Below are positions 55,843 through 64,000 of a stretch of 64,000 bases of DNA, one piece after another (position 1 is the stretch's first letter; every line of letters begins with the position of its first letter). The position numbers were made by a program, and so were the translations under genes. Source of the DNA: Schistocerca nitens (taxonomy: Eukaryota; Arthropoda; Insecta; Orthoptera; Acrididae); NCBI RefSeq assembly GCF_023898315.1, contig NC_064621.1, positions 123,527,521 to 123,591,520 of the forward strand, in the 5' to 3' direction. The notes beneath the pieces were generated by a model that worked only from the letters and a program-made list of their open reading frames with translations, was not told where the DNA came from and made no database searches.

Positions 55843-58800
55843 CATTATTCACGTTTGGGCTCTACTGGACCACGCGAAGTACAATCACGGGGCATTCAGT
55901 TATTTTCTTTTAGACTTTCTCTCTGCCCAAATTGTTTTCATTCTCTCGGAATGAGCTCTTTTCCTTTCATCAGACCATGTGGTTCCAGTTTTCTTTGGTT
56001 TTTCAGCTTGACCAACTACCCAGTCATGAATTTTTTGCCTAAATAATTTTCTGTCTTGAATTTCATCTTGTTTTATATCTGCCTCTTTCATGTCCTCTTT
56101 TATAGCAGCAATCCATTTTATTGTCTCAAATTTAGCTTTACTTCGATTTTCGTAGAATTCCACTACTTGTTTAGTTAGTCTGGTAGCATCCATTCTTTTA
56201 ATATGCCCATAAAATTTTAATCTGCGTTTTTTCATATCTGAATATATGCTGGTGTATTGTTGAATTTCACTATTTGCTCTTAGCCTGTATGTTCCTTCTT
56301 CAGTATATTTTGGACCTAGAATTTTTCTGATTACTATTCTTTCTCTTTTTTGGATTTCTTGAATGTCCTTTTTTCTGTTTAAAATTAGCGTTTCAGCCCC
56401 ATAAAGGCACTCTGGTTTTATGACCGTGTTGTAATGTCTCAATTTAGAGTACCTCGAGAGACATTTTTTGTTGTAGATGTCTTTTGTAAGTCTAAAAGCT
56501 GTCTCCATCTTTTGACAACGAATTTCATTTCCAATTTTTTCTAGACCAGTCTCTGAGATTGTTTCACCTAAATATTTGAATTGCGAAACTCTTTTGATTT
56601 TTCCATACTTAGTTTCCAAAAGTTTGGGTGCCAGTTTGTTGCTAGTCATATACTGTGTTTTTTCAAATGAGATTTGGAGACCTACTCTTTCTGCTGTTTC
56701 TTTAAGGATTTCTATTTGTTTCTGAGCAATTTGGATGTCCTGCGTTAGAATAACCAAGTCGTCTGCAAAGGCCAAACAGTCTATTCGAATATTTGTTCGT
56801 CCTAATTTCACTGGTTGGTCAATTTTGAACTCCAATTTTCGTTCGCGCCACTCTTGTATTACTTTTTCTAGAACGCAGTTAAATAGCAACGGAGAGAGTC
56901 CATCACCTTGCCTCACGCCTGTTTTTATTTCAAAGGATTCTGAAATTTCTCCTCTGAACTTTACTTTTGATTTTGTACCAGTTAGCGTGTCTCTGATAAT
57001 TGCCGTGGTTTTAGGATCCAGGCCTTGTTCTTTCACAATTTGGAAAAGAGATTCACGATCCACTGAGTCATAAGCCTTTCTAAAATCTACAAAGGTACAA
57101 ACTAGTTTTTTATTGTAAATTTTTTGATGTCTGAGAATTAGTTTGAGGACTAAAATCTGTTCTGTGCAAGATCTATTTGGCCTGAAACCTGCTTGATATT
57201 CGCCAATTTTCCATTCAAGTTGCTGTTGTGCTCGGTTCAGAAGACATTGAGAGAGGATTTTGTATGTGACTGGAAGAAGAGAAATTCCTCTGTAATTATT
57301 AACATCAGTTTTGTCTCCCTTCTTATGAAGTGGGTGAATCAAGGCGGTTTTCCATTCATCAGGAATTTTTTCAGTTTGCCAAATGTTTTGCATGATTGAA
57401 GTAATTTCTTTAACGGTTTTTGGACCAGCTGCCTTTAAAAGTTCTGCAACAATTCCATCTTCACCAGATGCTTTGTTGTTTTTCAACCTATGAATTTCTT
57501 TAATGATTTCCTCTTCATTTGGTGCAAGTGAAACTGGATTGCATTGTTGGGGAATTTTTGGTGGAAATCTTTCTGTGGGCTCGGGGCAATTTAGAAGATT
57601 CTTAAAATATTTAGAAAGTTCTTTGCAATTTTCTTGGTTGTTAAGAGCCAACTGTCCATTTTCCTTCTTGAAGCAAAGATTCTGGGGTTGGTACCCCTTT
57701 ATTTTGGTTTTAAAAGTTTTATAAAAATTTCTGGTATTGTATTTCCGAAAATCTTCTTCAATTTCTAAGAGTTGACTGTTCTCATATTGTCTTTTTGTTT
57801 GTCTAATTAGTTTTGAAGTGTCTTTTCTAGTTGCCATGAATGTATCATATGTGTCTTCTGTCTTGTTGCTATTCCATGCTTTAAATGCCTCTTGTCTGGC
57901 TTTAATTGCATGATCACAGTTTTCATTCCACCAAGCATGTTTCTTGTGTTTTCGTAAAGGAATTTGATCTTGAGCTGTTTTGATAATCTTGTGTTTGAGT
58001 TGTTCCCAATTTTGTGCACTTGTTTTGTCAAATTCGTCTGCTAATAATGATGGTTGGATTTTACTGGTGTCAAATTTGGGGATTAATGGTGTCCTTTTGT
58101 TGAAATTTTGGGGTTTTAGCTTTAGTTTCACACGGGTTAAGTAATGGTCTGAGTCAATATTGGCGCCTTTACGAACTTGAACATTTAAAATTTCTTTGTG
58201 ACATGGATACGAGATTGCAATATGGTCAATTTGGAATTCACCTATGTCCTTGTTAGGTGATCGCCATGTCTTTTGTTTTGAAGGTTTTTTCTTAAAATGA
58301 CTTGACATAATTTTGAGATTGAAATTTCTGCAAAATTCTACCAGCCTCTTTCCATTTTGATTGGTCCATTTATGTGCAGGGAATTCACCGACCGTTTTTC
58401 TAAATTTTCTCTCTTTCCCTAACTGCGCATTAAAATCACCCATTAAAATCTTTACATAATTTTGAGGAATTTTGGAGACTGTATTCTCTAACACTTCCCA
58501 TGACTTATTTACTTTTTCTGGATTTGTTTTATTCTCCTGGTTGATAGGCATGTGTGCGTTAATTAAACAGTACATTTTATTTGCACATTTCATGGAAATT
58601 GTCATTAGTCTGTTGTTTACTGGATTTACTTCGATTACGGAGCCAAGAATGTCTTGCGAAATTGCGAATGCAACACCCAGATGCGGAGTGTTTTTAAGAA
58701 TTCTTTTGTCTGTTTTACTTTTAAACAATCGGTAGTTTCCAAAATCCATGGTATTCTCATCAGGCAACCTTGTTTCTTGCAGGGCTAAAATTTTGATATT

Positions 58801-59418
58801 TTGTTCTTTTAGTGTGTCTCCTAATTTATAGAGTTTTCCTGGTGTCAAGAGAGAGTTAATATTGATAGTGCCAAAAAATGTTTCGACCTTGGGCATGAGT
58901 CGGTCAAAAGACTTCGATTTCCTCTGGTTTGGGATATAGCGTTTCAGCCTAGTCTCCCCAGAATCCGATAGACTAGTTGCGCCACTGATGGCGGAGGATT
59001 TGTTACCACCTGGGGTAATTTTGTAATTACTCAAACGCTCCATAATAGTACTTAGAATCAAAGGGTTGAGCTCAGAAAAGCTCAGTGGTTAAGACTGGAG
59101 TGGTTAGTTCCAGAATTTGTATTACGGCCGCACCTCTGGTGAACAGACGCCGACCACAGTGCCGCTTGTTACAAGTCAGACGCAAGGTGGATTTATTGTA
59201 TTATGTGCCTCTTCCGCTAGTTCCACCGTACCGAGATTCGTTCTCTCCGCCTTCACTACCGTTGAGGTCTTCGCTGTAACCCTAGCAAGGGGCCCTGACA
59301 GAGTACTATCACCTGGGCCAGGTGAACTCTGGTTTTTTAAACGAGGTTGTTACTCCTCCCCCTCCTCCTTCCTCATCACTTGCATAATGAGGCCCCGGGC
59401 TTGGGACCGGTACAGCGG
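55840..59418 (-). mobile_element. RTE-like LINE with intact ORF, inserted in a (TA)n tract
   Basis: Read on the minus strand: about 375 bp of GC-richer 5' UTR (59418-59044), a single ORF, and a short 3' UTR ending GTGAATAATGATAA next to (TA)n. The ends merge with TA repeats, so target duplications cannot be read. Size (about 3.6 kb) and single-ORF layout fit RTE-like elements. Confidence 0.85.
55900..59043 (-). CDS. RTE-like LINE polyprotein: APE endonuclease and reverse transcriptase, intact
   Basis: The ATG at 59043-59041 opens a 1047-codon frame (six further in-frame codons upstream lack an ATG). The endonuclease (about residues 55-310) has INSL, LQETRL (Glu 90), GDFNAQLG (Asp 203), EFQIDH and DSDHYL (His 300). 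The RT (about 510-790) has ASGEDGIVAELLK, NYRGISLLP, QAGFRPNRSC, FVDFRKAYDSVD (Asp 653), GVRQGDGLSPLLF and AFADDLVIL (FADD 759-762). Then come a thumb with FKYLGETIS and a basic C-terminus ending ERKSKRK. All catalytic motifs are present and there is no stop, so it is the only mobile element here that could be active. Such proteins nick target DNA and prime reverse transcription from the element's own RNA. Confidence 0.9.
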   Translation of the reverse strand: MERLSNYKITPGGNKSSAISGATSLSDSGETRLKRYIPNQRKSKSFDRLMPKVETFFGTININSLLTPGKLYKLGDTLKEQNIKILALQETRLPDENTMDFGNYRLFKSKTDKRILKNTPHLGVAFAISQDILGSVIEVNPVNNRLMTISMKCANKMYCLINAHMPINQENKTNPEKVNKSWEVLENTVSKIPQNYVKILMGDFNAQLGKERKFRKTVGEFPAHKWTNQNGKRLVEFCRNFNLKIMSSHFKKKPSKQKTWRSPNKDIGEFQIDHIAISYPCHKEILNVQVRKGANIDSDHYLTRVKLKLKPQNFNKRTPLIPKFDTSKIQPSLLADEFDKTSAQNWEQLKHKIIKTAQDQIPLRKHKKHAWWNENCDHAIKARQEAFKAWNSNKTEDTYDTFMATRKDTSKLIRQTKRQYENSQLLEIEEDFRKYNTRNFYKTFKTKIKGYQPQNLCFKKENGQLALNNQENCKELSKYFKNLLNCPEPTERFPPKIPQQCNPVSLAPNEEEIIKEIHRLKNNKASGEDGIVAELLKAAGPKTVKEITSIMQNIWQTEKIPDEWKTALIHPLHKKGDKTDVNNYRGISLLPVTYKILSQCLLNRAQQQLEWKIGEYQAGFRPNRSCTEQILVLKLILRHQKIYNKKLVCTFVDFRKAYDSVDRESLFQIVKEQGLDPKTTAIIRDTLTGTKSKVKFRGEISESFEIKTGVRQGDGLSPLLFNCVLEKVIQEWRERKLEFKIDQPVKLGRTNIRIDCLAFADDLVILTQDIQIAQKQIEILKETAERVGLQISFEKTQYMTSNKLAPKLLETKYGKIKRVSQFKYLGETISETGLEKIGNEIRCQKMETAFRLTKDIYNKKCLSRYSKLRHYNTVIKPECLYGAETLILNRKKDIQEIQKRERIVIRKILGPKYTEEGTYRLRANSEIQQYTSIYSDMKKRRLKFYGHIKRMDATRLTKQVVEFYENRSKAKFETIKWIAAIKEDMKEADIKQDEIQDRKLFRQKIHDWVVGQAEKPKKTGTTWSDERKRAHSERMKTIWAERKSKRK

Positions 59419-59436
59419 AGTTATATATATATATAG

Positions 59437-59993
59437 GTAAATACATTGTTTGTTCTCTATTAATATCTTTCATTTGCTAACTATCCCTATCAGTAGTTAG
59501 TGCCTTCCATAGTTTGAATCTTTTATTTAGCTGGCAGTAGTGGCGCTCGCTGTATTGCAGTAGTTCGAGTAACCAAGAGTTTTGTGAGGTAAGCGATTTG
59601 TGAAACGCATAGGTTAATGTTAGTCAGGGCCATTCTTTTTGTAGGGATCTTTCAAAGTCAGATTGCGTTGCGCTAAAAAAAATATTGTGTATCAGTTTAA
59701 GCATTTGTAAATTTTTACAAGACTATGCTTAAACTGATACACAATATTTTTTTTAGCGCAACGCAATCTGACTTTGAAAAATCCCTACAAAAAGAATGGC
59801 CCTGACTAACATTAACCTATGCGTTTCACAAATCGCTTACCTCACAAAAATCTTGGTTACTGGAACTACTGCAATACAGCGAGCGCCACTACTGCCAGCT
59901 AAATAAAAGATTCAAACTATGGAAGGCACTAACTACTGATAGGGATAGTTAGCAAATGAAAGATATTAATAGAGAACAAACAATGTATTTACC
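59437..59993. repeat. Inner palindrome with 268-bp arms and 20-nt loop
   Basis: 59437-59704 and 59725-59993 are near-perfect inverted copies. The loop itself contains TTGTAAATTTTTACAA. As single-stranded DNA or RNA this would form a very long hairpin. Confidence 0.9.
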
Positions 59994-60066
<73 letters not shown>

Positions 60067-60309
60067 CAGTTCATGACAAATTTCAAAACTCCGCCATCTC
60101 TCTCCCCACATCCACCACTGCTGGCGGCTCACCTCCAACTGCGCAACGCTACGCGCTGTTAACAGCCAGCTGCCGCTCCCCAACACTACAATGGCAGACA
60201 ACAATTCAAACTAGCCACAGACTGCACACAGCACCGCCAGTGATTTTCATACAGAGCTCTACATAACGTTGCCAATAAGAAAACATAAACAGCCTACTTA
60301 CAAATTCAG

Positions 60310-61718
60310 GAATAGCCACAAACCACTACCTCACAGACGGTGCATTTTGCCAACAAGAGCAACTTAGTAGATAGACTTGGTGTAGTAAAGCAGCTTAAAT
60401 CACTTAATAAAGGCAAGACCTCCGGCCCAACAATAGCTCCTTACTTAGCAATCATATACAACCACTCGCTCATAGACAGTTCCAGAAGTCACACCAGTAC
60501 CGAAGAAAGGAAGTAGGAGTTATCCGCTGATATTACAGACCCAGAGGCCTATCACAAACGTCAATTTGCAGTAGGATTTTGGAACATATACTGTGTTCCA
60601 ACATTATGAACTACCACGACGAAAACGATTTATTGACAAACATCCGACACAGTTTCAGAAAATACCAATCTTGTGAGACCCAACTAGCTTTTTATTCTCA
60701 CGAAGTAATGAACGCTATCGACAGGGGATGTCAAATTGAGTCCATATGTTTAGATTTCCAGAAGGCTTTTGACACTGTTCCTCACAAGCGACTTCTAAAC
60801 AAATTTCGTGCCTCTGGAGTTGTGAAGCTGCATTCGTGTTTTCTTGTCAGAAAGGTCACAGTTCCTAATAACTGAAGGAAAGTCATCGGGCAAATCAGAA
60901 GTAATATCTGACGTTCCCTAAGGAATTGTTATAGACCATCTGCCGTTCCCGATCAATATAAACAATTAGGAGACATTTTGAGCGGCACTCTTGGATTGTT
61001 TGGCGACGATGCTATCATTTACCGTCTGGTAAAGTTAACAGATGATCAAAACGAATTGAAAAATGATTTAGACAAAATATCTGTATGCTGCGAAAAGTGA
61101 CAGTTGACTCTAAACAGTGAAAAGTGTGAAGGGACACACATGAGTACTAAAATGAATCCGGCAAATTTCGGTTACATGATACAGCATACAAATCCAAAGG
61201 CTGCAAATACAACTAAATCCTTGGGGTTTACAATACGGATAACTTAGGAAATACAACAGGTCTAGTAAAAAGACTGTTTACACTCCGCTTGTCCGCCCTT
61301 TTCTTGGGTATTGCTGTACGGTGTGGGATCCGCACAGTTAGGATTGACGGAGGACATCGAAAAAGTTAAATAGGGGAGAGTGTGCCAAGGATATGGTACA
61401 CGAATTGAGGTGGCAATTATGAAAACAAAGGCGAGTTTCCTTAGGGCCGGACTTTCTCATGAAATTTATAAGTCATCACTTATCTCCTCACCATGTAAAT
61501 ATATTCTATTGGGGCCCATTTACATAGGGATAAATGATCATCACAATAAAATAAGTGAAATCAGAGCTCGCGCGGAAAGATTTTTTTGTGTGTTCGCTTT
61601 CCCCGCGCGCTGTTCCAGAGCGGAACGGTACGGATGTAACTTGAAGGTGGTTCGATGAACCTCTGCCACGCACTTAATTGTGAGTTGCAAAGTAATCATG
61701 TGGATGTAGATGTAGAAG
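60310..61718 (+). mobile_element. CR1-like LINE copy C, 5' truncated and decayed
   Basis: RT sequence in broken frames: NLVDRLGVVKQLKSLNKGKT, a 98-codon open part (60579-60875: EHILCSNIMNYHDENDLL, HSFRKYQSCETQLAF, CLDFQKAFDTVPHKRLLNK), GVPQG-like and LFGDDAII at about 60996-61016, where FADD has become FGDD, then YGTRIEV and IYKSSLISSPCKYI (61386-61500). The end GATGTAGATGTAGA at about 61703-61716 matches the tails of copies A and B. Confidence 0.8.
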
Positions 61719-61829
61719 AAAAGGTGGATTGTCATGAACAATGGTCATCTTCCAGCAGTACAGATTGCTACAAAATAATCGTATCCTTCCGCGTTTAACG
61801 TTTATTACATGTAAGCAGAATAACGCGGC

Positions 61830-62310
61830 CACACGCTAACACAAAAACGACACGTAACACCGCCTCTTCCATACGTCTCTTTTGCCAGGTAATGTTCTCC
61901 AGGCATTCCTCAAACCCGAACCCTTCCATCGGAATTGCCACGTGGCACAGCGTGATTTATCACTCCAAATCATTCGTTTCCAGTCATCCACTATGCAGTG
62001 GCGTAGCTCTTTATTCCACCTCCAGCGTCCCTTATCACTCACTACAGAAATGTTGGGCTTATGAGGAGCTGCTATAGCACTGTACCACATTCTTTTTAAT
62101 TCCCTACGCACGGTCACTGTGCTAGCACTTTGAGATTCGCGAGGGACTCCTTCCGCTGATTTTTTCGCTGTTTTTCACAACTACCCTCCACAACGGTCGA
62201 CGATCTCTGTCCGTCAGTACTTGGGGTCTGCCTGTACTCGGTTTATCTGTGATTGTTCCTTCGTGTTTCCACTTCACAATCGCCTTACTTAGATAGTTTT
62301 GAAATACTTA
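61830..62310 (-). pseudogene. Tc1-like transposase fragment (family E)
   Basis: Minus-strand frame 62117-61836: TVRRELKRMWYSAIAAPHKP, RWRWNKELRHC and MIWSDKSR (first Asp kept, the next Glu changed to Lys), ending before the second Asp. Upstream pieces to about 62310 correspond to the DNA-binding region. Ends not found. Confidence 0.6.
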
Positions 62311-62318
62311 CTTGTCGT

Positions 62319-62640
62319 CGCTGATGATGATGATTGGTTTGTGGGGCACTCAACTGCGCGGTCATCAGCGCCCGTACCAAGTCCCAATTTGTACACAGTC
62401 CAATTTTTTTACACAGTAAATCTAGTCACTGCCGAATGATGATGATGAAATGATGAGGACAACACAAATACCCAGTCACTGGGCAGAGATGTCGTCCCTG
62501 AGGAGACATCCAGTGAGTAGTCCACTTTCGAAATCAGTGAAGTCTCCTGACCGACCCATTCTGCTGTTGGTCTTTCTTTACCGACAGCGCAATACGTCCC
62601 GCCTCCCAGTGATGCGTCCACCTCGCGTCACACCTAGTGG
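62319..62640. repeat. GATGAT-containing SINE-like orthopteran repeat
   Basis: Starts at GATGATGATGATTGG, contains GTGGGGCACTCAACTGCGCG and CAACACAAATACCCAGTC, and matches from memory a repeat frequent in grasshopper genomes whose full copies end in a tRNA-like head. The end here has diverged. Confidence 0.5.
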
Positions 62641-62749
62641 TCAGCTCCATGCTTCATAGGAGCGCTCGAATACTTTCGATCAGACAATGTATTAGACTGT
62701 ACGTGCATGTCTTGTAGTGACATATTTTTATTTTATCGAGGTTACGTTT

Positions 62750-64000
62750 ATTAATTATACGAGGATCGTCCACAAAGTAATTTCCATTTCTACTTCTATC
62801 CAAGCAGCGCTGCGATCGCAGTTCCGAGCATGCGCGGCAGTTAGTCAGACTCGAGGAGAAGACATGTACGCCATTTTCAGATCGCTGCTGCTGACATGTG
62901 CTTTGTAGTGCTTCTTTATAATGTCAGCCGTAACTGAAAATGCCGCCGCATGTGAAATCAGATCTATGATTCGTTTTCTAAGTGCAAAGAAAGTTAAACC
63001 AAAGGAAATTCATCGGCAAATCTGCGAGGTTTATGGAAAAAAATGCTATGAGTGATTCAATAGTTAGACGATGGGTCAGACTGTTCAATGCCAGCAATCC
63101 GATATGGAATAATATTTTGGGAGAATGCATCCTGTAGTCAATCTGTTTTCAAAATCCAGAAACGAGCTTTCAGGATCATCTGCAACATAAAGAGACAAGG
63201 TTCGTGTCGCTCTCTTTTTCCTACTCTAAAGATACTGAACCTTCCATGCCTATATATATTTGAAACAATAGTCTTTGTAAGAGAATATTTAAGAACCTCC
63301 GATGCCTATCAGCTCAACAGCTCTGTGCACCATTACACAACAAGAAATGCCAATAACATTCATGTCTCATATGCCAGAACATCAGCCTACCAGAAAAGTG
63401 TCCTTCATAGAGGCACACAATTATATAACCATCTTCCTAACAATATCAAGTTGGTAAAGCAAGACAGCTTGTTAAAAAAAAAGCTGAACTCATTTCTGAT
63501 GGACCACAGCTTCTACTCTGTAAATGAATACGTCTCAGAATAAAACAGAATTTTATAATGTTAAATTAATAAACAATTTATGGCAATTATTTGTTTATTA
63601 AAGTGTACTAGTTGTACATGTAACGTTGTATTAATGTAGATATTTGAAGTCCACAGCATTGTATTGATTCTGTGTGTGTGTAATTTTTAACTTTCCGTAT
63701 CATTTAATGACCTGTCCTATATCTGTACAAGATGTCACAGGACCAAAACTAAATAAATAAATTAAATAATAAATTCAGGACGTGATCAAGTGCACGATGA
63801 AGAACGAAGTGGACGCTCGTCTGTGGTTATTGCTGAACTGGTTCAGACAATTGAAGGGAAGACTAAGCACAACCGTTAGTTTACACTTAGTGCCCTCGCT
63901 ATGGAAGTTCCGCAAATCTCACGATCACTAATTCATGAAATTGCTAATGAAAAACTGAAATTTCGAAAATTTTGCTCACTTTGGATTCCCAAAATTCCTA
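62750..64000 (+). mobile_element. Mariner element interrupted by a LINE fragment, running off the window
   Basis: A terminal-repeat-like ACGAGGATCGTCCACAAAGT at about 62759 precedes an ATG at 62921 (MSAVTENAAACEIRSMIRFL, then VKPKEIHRQICEVYG, a frameshift, then IVRRWVRLFN). The transposase resumes at about 63777 with RDQVHDEERSGRSSVVIAEL, LSALAMEVPQISRSLIHEIA and KLKFRKFCSLWIPKIP. This is the N-terminal HTH region of a mariner transposase; catalytic residues lie beyond the window. Confidence 0.75.
63089..63776 (+). mobile_element. 3' fragment of a Jockey/CR1-like LINE inside the mariner
   Basis: An open frame (63088-63543) encodes the RT C-terminus: IRYGIIFWENASCSQSVFKI, QKRAFRIICNIKRQGSCRSL, PCLYIFETIVFVREYL, HHYTTRNANNIHV and LYNHLPNNIK. 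It is followed by a 3' UTR ending in AAATAAATAAATTAAATAAT. The protein part is undamaged, so the 5'-truncated insertion may be fairly recent. Target duplications are unclear (TTCAATG on the left, TTCAGGA on the right). Confidence 0.75.

Larger units (their letters stand above)
55554..60306. mobile_element. Long palindromic element (inverted dimer) interrupted by a LINE
   Basis: The outer arms 55554-55787 and 60064-60306 are inverted copies differing mainly by an 8-bp indel (TAGTTTGA). Each is followed inward by a (TA)n run, then inner inverted arms 59437-59704 and 59725-59993 around a 20-nt loop. Removing the RTE-like LINE at about 55840-59418 restores symmetry and leaves an element of about 1.2 kb. 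No protein is encoded by the palindrome itself. Confidence 0.85.

Noticed and set aside
55499..55852. Frame encoding a YIYIYI run (also at 59989-60204)
   Set aside because: It is the translated (TA)n microsatellite of the palindrome.

Overview
The window looks like nuclear DNA from a large-genome orthopteran insect, most likely a grasshopper or locust of the Schistocerca type. The evidence is a dense mix of CR1-like, Jockey-like and RTE-like LINEs, Tc1/mariner elements, a Polinton-type integrase and several tRNA-derived SINE families that I recall from locust sequence. Nothing looks bacterial or viral. The species is inferred, since no marker gene is present.

One host gene can be supported. 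It is a three-exon gene on the + strand at 2058-2318, 34102-34599 and about 39723-40001, with GC-rich exons and phase-0 introns of about 31.8 kb and 5.1 kb. The product is about 345 residues: a signal peptide, Ala/Pro/Gly-rich stretches, six 9-residue repeats of the form RPDLDYSAR, and a C-terminal block containing PWSMQIG and GRRFYV. I do not recognise the family. The last bases of the reading frame are part of a 19-bp minisatellite that continues for about 380 bp into the 3' side.

The rest is mobile DNA, mostly inside the two introns. From left to right: an internally deleted CR1-like LINE (1-1908); a foldback element with a nested Tc1 (2601-5621); LINE and Tc1 relics (6936-10605); an RTE-like LINE (10946-13500); a Polinton-type integrase relic (14715-15290); a mariner-like element with long TIRs (16069-17206); a degenerate LINE and a near full-length CR1-like LINE (17215-22760); Tc1 copies and SINEs (23254-29123); an unidentified decayed element holding a hairpin SINE (29124-31040); an inverted tRNA-SINE cluster (33256-33842); and an RTE relic, a second foldback element and another Tc1 in intron 2.

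Downstream of the gene are a Tc1 relic (42247-43275), a Jockey/CR1-like LINE (about 45.1-48.9 kb), a Tc1 split by an LTR-like insertion (50293-53872), a tRNA-containing foldback element (54561-55453), and a long palindrome (55554-60306). An RTE-like LINE with an uninterrupted 1047-codon reading frame lies in the palindrome's TA-rich arm. The window ends with another CR1-like LINE, a Tc1 relic and a mariner interrupted by a LINE fragment.

Two things stand out. The host gene encodes Arg-Arg-bounded, acidic-Tyr heptapeptide repeats. And several independent structures place tRNA-like (pol III promoter-like) modules head-to-head in inverted pairs.
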